A stretch of 64,000 bases of DNA from Podocnemis expansa (lineage: Eukaryota; Chordata; Testudines; Podocnemididae): assembly GCA_007922195.1 (NCBI GenBank), contig ML681992.1, positions 44,655,558-44,719,557 on the forward strand, given 5' to 3'. Under the pieces are notes generated by a model. That model did no database searches. It saw nothing but the letters and a program-made list of their open reading frames with translations, and had not been told where the DNA came from. Below are positions 54,801 to 64,000 of this stretch, piece by piece. The translations under genes and the position numbers were made by a program. Each line of letters begins with the position of its first letter. Position 1 is the stretch's first letter.

Positions 54801-55018
54801 GGAAGAGTCCTGTGACACTTCTAAAGACTAACAAATTTATCTCATGGGCTTTTGTGGGAGAAAATCCCACTTTATCAGATGCTTGAAGCTGGGGAATTTA
54901 AGTGGGATTTTCTCCCATGAAAACTCGTGTGATAAATAAATTTGATAGTCTTTAAAAGTGCCACAGAACTCATTGTTCATTTTGCTGACCAAGACTAACA
55001 CAACTACCTCTTTGGAAC
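54801..55018. mobile_element. PLE tail inverted pair
   Basis: The left arm is GGAAGAGTCCTGTGACAC ... GGAGAAAATCCCACTTTATC. The right arm is AAGTGGGATTTTCTCCCATG ... AAGTGCCACAGAACTC ... GACTAACACAACTACC. The cores are decayed: the left arm on the minus strand reads CTGATAA and CAAA in place of CTGANGA and GAAA. No clear TSD. Confidence 0.8.
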
Positions 55019-56163
55019 AGATCCCAGGAAAGCTCATTACACACAAAAACATGTTGGTAAGTAGCAAGGCATGGAGGCATAGAAGTGTAAATCTGAAGAT
55101 CAGCTTTCTTTTGACTGTGTCCCTCTCAGCTAAGAGCATTCAGGGCAAAAGCCTTAGTTGTCCCTAGTTAAAGTACAGTTCTATAGCCCATTCTGCATTT
55201 ATTATACATAAATATTACTACAAATGTGTAAGCTTTCTTAAAAACGTTTGCATTTTTGGGTAAAAAGCAGTGCAGCTCTAGTGGAGTTATTTTGAAGCCT
55301 TGTTAGGGGAAATTGCATATTTTTATAGTTTTCATCTTTTATAATATCTTCAGGGGTCTAAAACTAGTATTTGTCTTACTATTGTATGGGAATGCTTCCT
55401 TTCATGGGCATCTGCATTAAATGTTAAATACTGAAGACAGCCTCTTTCTTGACATACAGGAAGGAAAAAGTATAACTAGATAAAACTTAAGGTCTGTCAC
55501 TTGGGTCTGTCATAAGTGGCTTGTTTAGATTTGAATTTTTAATAGCATAAAGTAAACAAAAATAAATCAGATTTTTTGCAAACTGTTTTGTTTCTTCTTG
55601 GTCTTATTACTTAATAGAACTGGAGGAGTATTGCCGTATAGTGCCTTCTAGCCTTCCATCTGTCAGTGAATCGTCTCATGGCCTGCTGTTGGGGACTGGA
55701 TAGTCTGATCCAAGAAAGTTAGCCACACACTTAATTGTTTTGTGTAACTCCTCAAGTGTACAATAATGTATTTGGTTCCATTTGAGAGGGCAGGGAAATC
55801 TGTTTGGTTTTTTTGTCAGGAGCATATCTGACTGTGTACCTTTTTCTGGTTGGGTCCACCTTGGTATGAAAACCTTCAAATATCTTTATGGCTTATGGTT
55901 CCAGAGCTTGACCAGTATTCATGCTCAAACATTAAATGTTCTCCCATTCATGAAGTTTTAACTTACTTTTAACTTTAAAGAAAGCAGGAGCCAATGGCCT
56001 GACCCAAAGCTGAGGTCAGAGGGAGTCTTTCTGTTGTCTTTGGTGTGCTTTGGATCAAATGTCAATATCTATGAACTCTTAGCTTCCATTGAGCTGAGTG
56101 GGAGTTGAGAGTACTCAGCACCTCATGTAAAGATGTTACTCAGATGAACAACGAACTAATGAA

Positions 56164-56798
56164 TAGAGCCTATCATGGGCACCAAAATGTGGATCCAGAA
56201 TCGGACTGCATCCTCCCAGTCCAATCCACGAGCTGCATGCCATGTTTTATGTGGATCTGGAACTGCATCTGCAACTGAGCTTGGGCTCACAGTCAGCATT
56301 TTGTCATTTGATTGGCTCATTTGCCACATGGGTCCACCCATTTTTCCCTTTTCTTGTTTTCCATTTGCATACTGTGCTGTCAGTCAGATTTCCTTGGCCA
56401 CCAATGAAATTTTTGATTGACAGCATGGCATACGAACCACAAGCAAGAAAATGAAGAAGTGGGCAGGGAAGGCATGGGGAATGAGCCAGTCAAAGGCCAG
56501 CATGCTAACTGATTGACAGTGAGTGGTCTCTCCAAGGCCCAACCTGTTGTGACTGAGACTCTGATTGGCTGGCATACCACCAATCAGGGCTCAACTGGGA
56601 TTAGCTGGAGTGCTTTCGTGTTACCCCCTGTGTGCTGACATTGCAGTTTATTGCAGCAGCTGCAGGGATCATTCATAAAAATGGGATCCACATCTGCAGC
56701 CAGTCCACAACAATGGGGCTGTGGATATCTGCAGCCGCACCTGTGGATGCGTTTACCTGTGGATCTGAAGCGGAGACCCGCGGATCTGCAGGGTTCTA
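56164..56798. mobile_element. Non-autonomous hAT-like transposon, exact 8-bp TSD
   Basis: The left end is TAGAGCCTATCATGGGC and the right end GATCTGCAGGGTTCTA. The TSD CTAATGAA is exact (56156-56163 and 56799-56806). The terminal inverted repeat is short, about seven bases with one mismatch. ORFs inside have no domain. Confidence 0.75.
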
Positions 56799-59639
56799 CT
56801 AATGAACCCTTTCAGTCAGCGAATCCATATGAAAGTCTTCACCACTCTTTTGTCCTCTTAAAAATGAGTTTGAGAGGTTCAGGTCTTCAGTTCTTTGCTT
56901 TTTATAAAGATATAAAGTGACCAATGAAATTTTATACCCATGAATGTAAATATAAATATCTTATTTTTGCAGCCTGTTCCCTTGGTAGTCTTCTCGACAT
57001 ATTCAAAACTATACAAACATAAATGAAATTTGTCAGATATACTTAGTATATGTAGATGTATAATTAGCAGATTTCTTGTGCATTTAGAAATTAAACATTG
57101 ATGTGAGGCCCAGATATCAAAGATTCAACATCTGCCAAGTGTCAAGTTACCTTAAAAAGTAAACTGAAATGATTGAAAAGTGTTGAACAGTTTCAAACTG
57201 TCAGCTGAATATCAAATTGCTTTAACTTTATGCTTCTCTGAGGCTAGAGTTCAGGCTTTTCTGTTTGTTTTCCCTAACCTTTATCTCACCAAATATTTGC
57301 CCAGAACTGAATGTATGTCTGCCCTAATTCTCATGTGGAATCACTGCAGCTCTGCTCTCAGTTTTAGATATGGCCTCAACTTTTGCAGGAAAATCCACAA
57401 AGCTCAAGTCTTCATAAAATTTTTATTGACTCTTCTGCTCAGTTACACTAGGTGACATGTAAAAAATGGCAGAGCTCTGTTTCCACTACAGCTACCACCA
57501 GCAGAGCTGCACCCATGGTGATTTATACCTATGAATTTGCTAATGTAGGATGAGGTGAGAAAAACTATACAATGCCCTGTAAAGTTGCTGTCTGTCTGTG
57601 AGTGTGTTGCATGTTGACTCCATAATATTATTAGTGTTGCTCAAATCTTTGGACTGGTCTGTGAGGAGCAGGATGGATTTGGGGGCAGTCTGTGGGCTGC
57701 TTGTTCTTGGGTCACCTGGGCTTGATCATACCTCTGAGGTGCAAAGCCAAAACAGCTAAAATTCTGTCGGGTCTTTTTGATTTGAAACAACTCCTCTTGA
57801 ATGCCTGGAGAGTCCTAACCTTCAGACAGAGATTAAGGAGGGGAGATTAATATGGAAAATTGTAAAACTCAATGAAAACCTTTCTTAGCAGAGGGGACTC
57901 TGCAGTTCAGGCAGGTGAATAACTAATTGTAGAGAAGGCATGCATAATTCATTGTAGTATTTAAAATAACTTTTTTTGTATTATGACTCCAGGATATTAA
58001 ATGCAATAAGTGGTTTGTTTGTTTGTTTTTTTTTTAACAAAATATGCCTATGTGAAAGGATTTAGCCAAGCAAAATAATGGCGTATCTACAAGCCCATCT
58101 TTAAAAACTAATCTGCATTTTAAAGCTGGTCAGATATGATTGATTACTGCTAGTTCTGTTCTGCAAATTGACTAAAACTGGCATCTTCTTTCAACAGATC
58201 AGCTCCTGATTTGTATTCAGAGTTTTGACTGTTGATTTTAATGACAAAAAATAAGTTTGTAGCGTTTTACTCCTTGTAGTTAGTTGTGTTGTCTCTGCAT
58301 GGCAGAAAGGAAGCCAACTGCTGTGCAACAGAAAGGCTAAGCTGCAATACTAGCATTGGGAGGACTGAGTTTGTTCTACAGAAGGGGAAGATCCAGACTG
58401 ACTTTGAGATCTTGGATGTTTTCTGGGATAACAGTTAAGAAAAGTGTCTGTTTATTTGTCTCTTAGATACACTTGGTTCTGGCAATAATTAGATAGTAAA
58501 CAAGACACCCTTCAATGCTACCATCTTCTGCCTCTCTTCTAAGAGCATGTGCATTTTAAAGGGACATTGTCAATTCCCATAATGGTTCAAACTAGTGCTC
58601 TTCCAGTGCGGTATCCTGTCTTATGATCAGGATGACTAATATCAGCTGCTGCAGAGGAAGAAACTGCAGTTAACAGTTACAGGATAATTCACCCTCAGTG
58701 GAAGAATATCTCACGGGTAGGGTTATGTCTCAAAAGTCTCAGGTTTTTAATATTTACTATTCATAACTCAGCATGCACATAAATGTCTACAAAGCTTTTG
58801 GCCTGTCTTGTGGCTGCAAGTTCCACATGTCAATTGTGTGATGTGTGAAAGATGTCCTTTAATCAATTCTGAAATCGCTGTCTTTTATTGTTGTTTAATG
58901 TCTGCTTATGTATTGTGAGAGAAAGGATGACTAGACGTTCCTGATTGTAAAAATAATGAATATCATGACATAGTTGTACTCCTTGTATTCATCTCCTTGC
59001 TGAGGTAAACAACCTAAGACTTTTCAATCTCTCTTCGTCTTTCCATGCCTCTAACCAGTCTCACTGCCTTTCTGAAACCCCTCTATTGCTGCTATATTTT
59101 TTTCCTAGATTTCCAGAAGGCACATCATGATTATCTAGTCTGACCTCCTTTTGTTTTTGTGGTTTTTATTGATTTGTTGGTTTTTGTGGGGGTTTTTTTT
59201 TTTTTTTTTTTTGGGGGGGGGGGATAATTCAGCTCCCTAAAAGGCTGTCTCTGTTTACCTGGTAATCCCTGGGTGCCAGTGCCTGAAATGCCCTGCTGCT
59301 GTGGTTCACAGCCTAGATGCCAACAGGCTGCAGACAATCATATAGTTCTTCTTCGAGCGCTGCTCACATCATTCAGTTACAAGTGTCTATATGCAGCAGC
59401 GCACGGTGATCTGGAAAGTCTTTTAGCTCTGGCTTGTCAGGTCAGGGTCAGTGCCCCCTCTGTGCCACGACCATGGCTATATATGTGACCCTGACCCTGA
59501 ACCTCCCAGTTCCTTCTTTCTGCGCCCAGGAACAGTACTGGAACAGCCAGTCCTTGTGATTAAGCAAGTTCCAGTCTCACTAGTTAGCTTTTGTTTATTT
59601 TATGCAATTAAATAATGCTGGGATTTAAATCCTGCGCAG

Positions 59640-62400
59640 TTTGCTGAAAGGCATTCCCAATCGACGACCCTCATGAGAGATGCCTCTCCTGTCTGGGTGA
59701 GTCTCATCTGGTGGACAAATGTCCCATATGCAAGTCCTTCAAAAGAAGAACTTGCAAAGATAGGGAGCAGAGGCTCCAGAACCTCATTCAGGATCAGGAG
59801 GTGCTACCAGTTCTGGATACACCTGCTAAGCATAAGGACTCACCAGCACTGCATGCCAGACTGGCACCAGAGAAAACCTGGCACCGGTCTCTGGCTGTTA
59901 CTAAAAGCTGTAATCAGCCTGTGACTTGGCATTGCCTTGGCACCATGCCACCTCGCCACCAGCCACTCCTCCTCGGGGAAGGGATTCAGTACCTGCCCCC
60001 TCAACACCGGAGGCATTTGCGGCAGTGAAAATCCTATGAGAGCTGACATCTCTGGGACTGCGCAGATCAGTGCAGACAAAAGGTAAACCGGCACTCTCAG
60101 CCAAGGGGTGGTACTTCGTGGCAGGAGCAGCACTGGTCCCAGTACCGACAGCAGACACTTCACTGGTACCAGGGGAAACTGGCTCCCCCCCGGGGGCAGG
60201 GCAGGGTTCGGCAAATGGCTACTTCTCATCCCCCGGGTCAGCACGTGTGCTGTCGGTGCCGTGCTCACAGGGATCAAGAAGAGCGAGATCATCCTCAGTT
60301 TCTTAGGCACTGTCCGACAACAAACTGCTGCGCCACGGATCTCCATTGTCCCCAGTACTGACCCCTACAAGAGAGAAGCCTACAGGAAAGTGGCGCCAAA
60401 AGCACTCTCCGACTCCTCACAGCAGAAGCACCTCGCCTCTCAGTACCAAAGAGCTACCGCCAACAGGACCATCCCCCTCGGTGATCCAGTCGGCACAAGG
60501 GGAACACAGGGTAGACCCCAGAGCAGCCCTTACAGTGAGGGTCCCGAAAGGTAAACAGTTGCATCAGAGCATGCCATGACTCCACCCCATGATCCTTCCA
60601 GGAATGGTCTAGTGCAGCGGTGGCCAAGCTTATGGAACTCAAGAGCCACACAAGATGATCGTTAAACTTTCGAAAGCCACGCTGAGGCATATAGCCATAT
60701 TTTACCTACTCCAAAATTACTAAGTTTAAAATTCATTGAACACTTTAATTTTAATGTAAAAAGAGGGCAAATATTTGATCCTACTAAAGTCAGATTCTAA
60801 TAATTACTTAAGGTTACCATGAAAACTAGGCCTACCTATACAGTAGAAACTTAGCTTCTTCCCACTGTCGCAACCATGCCACCATGCTTCTCCCTGCCCT
60901 CTGTGACAACCATTCCACTGCACTTCCCCTACACCCTCTCCAACCCGCTACCTAACCCCCAGGCCCAGACAGTGGCTCCCCTGGGCCAACACCGACCCCC
61001 AAGGCACCCTTACCTGGCTGCTCTGGTGGCTAGGCACAGGTTGGAGCTCCCCCCAAGCATGCTCAGGGCAGGAGATTTAAAACTCCTAGGCTGGGGCAGC
61101 TTTCCTCTGGCCTTCTTCCATGAGCCGCACTTTTTCATTCAAGAGCTGCATGCGGCTCCTGAGCTGCAGTTTGGCCACACCTGGTCTAGTGGATCGCTCA
61201 ACTACCACTCGGAGGACGAGCCTGCATCATCACGACCCTCAGCACCATTGTTTACTCGGACTCCTGGCTCTTCGGATGACTTGGATGATGAACCTGACTC
61301 TGGCACCACAGGTTACCATAGATGACAAATTCCTCTTTCCTCCTTTCCAGACAAAGCTACCTACCAAAGGCCCCTGGCTTATAGAGATGACACTTGAGCC
61401 CAACAGGACCTGCTTAGGCACATGGCAGCAAATTTGAGCCTAGAACTGGGGCTTGTCAAGGAACAGTCCAACCCCTCTTTGACTTGGGGGATGCAGACCC
61501 AACTGCTGAGATCTCAGTTCCTCTTCATGAAGGGGTATACTCCATTGCACAGGCACAGTGGCAAAACCCCTCCTCAATTTCTCCCATGTCCAAAGTTGTG
61601 GACTGGAGATACCATGTCCCTGCTGATAAATTCTCCTTACTTTTCAACCACCCTACCCCGGGGTCCCTGGTGATAGATGCAGTCAACCACAGGGAGAGAC
61701 AGGGCCAGCCTAGCTCTACTCCCAAGAACAAAGAGGCAAAGAAACTCAACCTTTTCGGTAGGAAGGTTTAATCCATCTCAGCCCTCCAGCTCCGCATAGG
61801 AAATCACCATGCCCTTATGGGCAGGTAGGCTTTCAACATCTTGGGGGCACTAGAAAGATTTCAGGATGTGATTCCCGGGGAACAAGAAAGGGATTTGAGA
61901 GACTGCTTGAGGAAGTGGTACTAGTCGCCCGTGATATGTTGATGGCATTGTGGGACACATCTGAAACTGCTTCCCGTAACATGGCTTCCGCAGTGTCTAT
62001 GCACTGAGCAACCTGGTTGCAGGGCTCTCGTTGGTCTCTGCTGATGCAACAGACCATTCAGGACCTTCCTTTAGACGATCCAGCCTTGTAAGCAAAATCT
62101 TCAGATTCTAAGCTACACGGGATGAAGGACTCTAGGGCCACTCTAAAGTCCCTGGACATGTATGTACCACTAGAAACAAGGTGCCGCTTCAGACCCCAAT
62201 TGCCTCAGCAACAATCCCAGCAGCTGCAGTAGGAGAGCCATACACAGGGGTCCTGTCAGAGGCTCTACCAACAGTCTCAACGTCCCTATGGGGGCTTGGA
62301 GAGGGAAAGGAGCCAGGCAGGTAAATGCTTAAAATCCCAATCCTCATCCCAAACATCCCACCAAGGGATGGTCAGCTGGTCAAAAACAGCGTTTTTGACA
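59640..62400 (+). pseudogene. DIRS 2 gag-like protein, broken
   Basis: The first clear block is ERCLSCLGESHLVDKCPICK, then KRRTCKDREQRLQNLI (59675-59790), a Cx2C-x4-H-x4-Cx2C zinc-binding pattern. A low-complexity Pro/Ser part follows, then a hAT. The conserved core ADKFSLLFNHPTPGSLVIDA, VNHRERQGQPSSTPKNKEAK and KLNLFGRKV lies at 61610-61770. Downstream words LQLRIGNHHALMGR and PLDDPAL continue it with stops. The function is inferred to be RNA packaging, by analogy with gag. Confidence 0.8.
60615..61183. mobile_element. Non-autonomous hAT transposon in DIRS 2 gag, exact 8-bp TSD
   Basis: Left end CAGCGGTGGCCAAGCTTATG, right end GCAGTTTGGCCACACCTG. The TSD GTCTAGTG is exact (60607-60614 and 61184-61191). 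It is the same family as 22076-22724. Confidence 0.95.
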
Positions 62401-62639
62401 AACAGCTAAAGGACCCCTGTTTCCCCACTCAACCCCTGCAATTCAGTGCCTGACTGGTCCACTTTCTACCTCAATGGGCCAGAATCACAACTGACTGTTG
62501 GATATTGGATACAATATCCAGAGGTTACTCAGTTCAGTTCAAAACCCTACACTGAGACAGGAACCTGTCCCCTCATCCACGTCTTGGGGACCCAGAGCCA
62601 GATCTTCTACTACAAAGAGAATGTGAAAAACTACTCTCC

Positions 62640-63300
62640 ACAGGGGCCATAGAAAGGGTCCCAAGGAGTCAGCAGGGAAAGGGTTTCTACTCCAGATACT
62701 TCCAAGTTCCCAAACCAAAAGGTGACCTGAGACCCATCCTGGACCTCAGGGCTCTGAACAAACATCTAAGGAAAATAAAATTCCACATGGTTTTCCTCTC
62801 ACAGATCATCCCTCCTCTAGATCTAGGGGACTGGTTTGCAGCCCTCGACTTAGACGACGCTTGCTTTCATATAGTGATAAGGCCAAAACACAGAAGGCTT
62901 CTCAGATTCATAGTGGGAAGGGAATACTTCCAGTTCATGTCCCTCGTATTCGGGTTCACCTTAGCTTCCAGAGTTTTCACAAAATGTATGGTGGCAGTAG
63001 CAGCATATTTACAGAGGCAGGGTTTAAAGATGTGTCCATACCTCGACAACTGGATAATAAAGGGAAAATCCAAGTACCAGGCTTGCCATAGTGTCACCAT
63101 GGTAAAAAGGCTGTGTGGTTACCTGGGGCTTTGCATAGATCAAGAAAAGTCAAAACCCATCCCAACCTGCATGATGGAATTTATCAGTGTCCTACTGGAC
63201 TCCAAGAAGGGCAGAGTATTCTACCCCACCAAGGTTTCAGTCCATGTGTTCCATTATTTCGGAACTTCAGAGGGCTCCAATCCCCATAGCCAGACGGTGC
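62640..63300 (+). pseudogene. DIRS 2 reverse transcriptase, catalytic box altered
   Basis: From about 62690 the frame reads YFQVPKPKGDLRPILDLRAL, NKHLRKIKFHMVFLSQIIPP, DWFAALDLDDACFHIVIRP, KHRRLLRFIVGREYFQF, ASRVFTKCMVAVAAYL and KMCPYLDNWIIKGKSK. These are RT motifs 1 to 5 in DIRS order. The catalytic YLDD reads YLDN (about 63039-63055). The frame is open for 239 codons from 62787, with a likely frameshift near 63240. Confidence 0.93.
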
Positions 63301-63730
63301 CTGCAGTTGTCGGGCCACATGGCGGCCTCAGCTTCGGTGACCAGAACGGCCTGATTGAGAATGATACCATTTCAGCTCTGGGTAGCCTTGGTCTTCCATC
63401 CGCAGAAACACCCCTTGAACAAGGTGATGTCAGTTCCCCACAAGGTCCTAAAAAACCTCAAAATTTGGCAGGACCCCCTCTTTGCCAGGGGCAGGATCCC
63501 CTTTGAGAATTGGAAGTCTCAACTTTTTTGTTCACTCAAGGGACAAGAGAAGGGCTCAATCGCAGACACATTTCTAATCTCATGGGGCGGGGGGGCAGCT
63601 GATTGTACACCTCCCTCCCCCCCGATTCCTTTGATTTATAGGGTTCTCCTAAAGATAAAGAGGGATGGAGTGGACATGATTCTGATAGCTCCAGACTGGC
63701 CCAGACAACACTGGTTGTTGATCCTGTGAG
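63300..63730 (+). pseudogene. DIRS 2 RNase H and connecting region
   Basis: The frame from 63355 reads FQLWVALVFHPQKHPLNKV, LKNLKIWQDPLFARGRIPFE, DTFLISWGGGAADCTPPSPP, and LIYRVLLKIKRDGVDMILIA, PDWPRQHWLLIL. The last two blocks are the conserved region between RNase H and recombinase in DIRS Pol. Part of RNase H itself seems deleted. Confidence 0.82.
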
Positions 63731-64000
63731 ACTTGTCAATAGATACCCCATTTCACCTCCTGCTCAGGGAAGACTTATTGACACAGAACTTGGGCATGCT
63801 ACAGCACCTGAACCCAAGATCGCTTCACCTAACCGCATGGTGGCTGCATTGCTAAATAACTGAGAGACTCTGCTCTGTCAGAGTTAGGGAGATACAGGTG
63901 GGCAGTAGGAGACCTTCCACTAGGACAAGCTACTCAGCTAAGTGGAGATGGGTTTCCTTTTGGACCAAGGAAAGGGGTGATATCAGAGTCAGCCCCAATC
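63731..64000 (+). pseudogene. DIRS 2 tyrosine recombinase, start only
   Basis: After stops, a frame near 63915 reads RTSYSAKWRWVSFWTKERGD, the amino-terminal SAM-like core-binding block of DIRS recombinases (RPSTR-x-Y-x-x-KW-x-x-F). The catalytic part lies beyond the window. Confidence 0.7.

Larger units (their letters stand above)
49687..64000 (+). other. CWC15 intron after the fourth coding exon (continues past window end)
   Basis: No CWC15 sequence is found after 49686. The intron holds a minus-strand PLE (50156-51133), a PLE tail pair (54801), a hAT (56164) and DIRS 2 (59340 on). The stretches 51140-54800, 55019-56155 and 56807-59100 show no gene or clear repeat. A short GATTT run (53237-53257), a C run (53436-53452) and a T run followed by a G run (59187-59222) are visible. 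An L3/CR1-like fragment is likely at 59103-59155. Confidence 0.75.
59340..64000 (+). mobile_element. DIRS tyrosine-recombinase retrotransposon, DIRS 2 (runs off window)
   Basis: The 5' terminal region (TTCTTCGAGCGCTGCTCACATC, GGTCAGGGTCAGTGCCCCC, ACCATGGCTATATATGTGACC) is followed by gag with a zinc motif, RT, RNase H and the start of the tyrosine recombinase at the window edge. One hAT interrupts gag. It has many stops but is less interrupted than DIRS 1. It sits in sense orientation in CWC15 intron 5. Confidence 0.85.

Noticed and set aside
60108..60554. Plus-strand ORF of 148 codons
   Set aside because: It is part of the low-complexity DIRS 2 gag linker in one of several frames and not a separate gene.
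1..64000. CRISPR array, tRNA, rRNA or bacterial operon
   Set aside because: No regularly spaced repeat array, no tRNA-like fold with A and B boxes that I could defend, and no bacterial gene layout.

Overview
The window is vertebrate chromosomal DNA. Its split genes have GT/AG introns, and much of the rest is interspersed repeats: CR1 LINEs, Penelope-like elements (PLEs), DIRS tyrosine-recombinase retrotransposons, MIR-like SINE remnants and many short hAT-type transposons. This mixture suggests a sauropsid, most likely a turtle. That is inferred from repeat content and was not tested by a search.

Two genes are supported. At the left edge, on the minus strand, are two exons of an ENDOD1-family gene (secreted DNA/RNA non-specific endonuclease-like protein). 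Exon 1 (7902-8195) carries the signal peptide. Exon 2 (1-362) runs off the window. On the plus strand, coding exons of the spliceosomal gene CWC15 lie at 43210-43340, 44925-45037, 46358-46446 and 49576-49686. They encode 148 codons of a protein that is about 229 residues in human. The last exon or exons were not found, so they probably lie beyond 64000. A CpG-rich promoter region is at about 41900-42400. The genes are divergent, as I recall for ENDOD1 and CWC15 in human.

The 33 kb between the genes is a pile of nested mobile elements. A decayed minus-strand DIRS element (about 27115-40660) is split by two CR1 elements, which in turn contain two solo-LTR-like units, a PLE and several hAT elements. 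A second DIRS copy (59340 to the end) sits in CWC15 intron 5 and runs into its tyrosine recombinase at the window edge. About seventeen hAT-type insertions can be delimited, most by an 8-bp target-site duplication (TSD). Six palindromic elements have GGCTATGTCTACAC-like termini.

The most interesting structure is in the PLEs. At least seven insertions start with an inverted copy of their own 3' tail. Two of these are single units bounded by exact 14- and 15-bp TSDs. The tails carry a hammerhead-ribozyme-like core (CTGANGA, a GTGGG/CCCAC stem, GAAA), often as facing inverted copies. One inverted pair lies inside a larger, roughly 620-bp palindrome.
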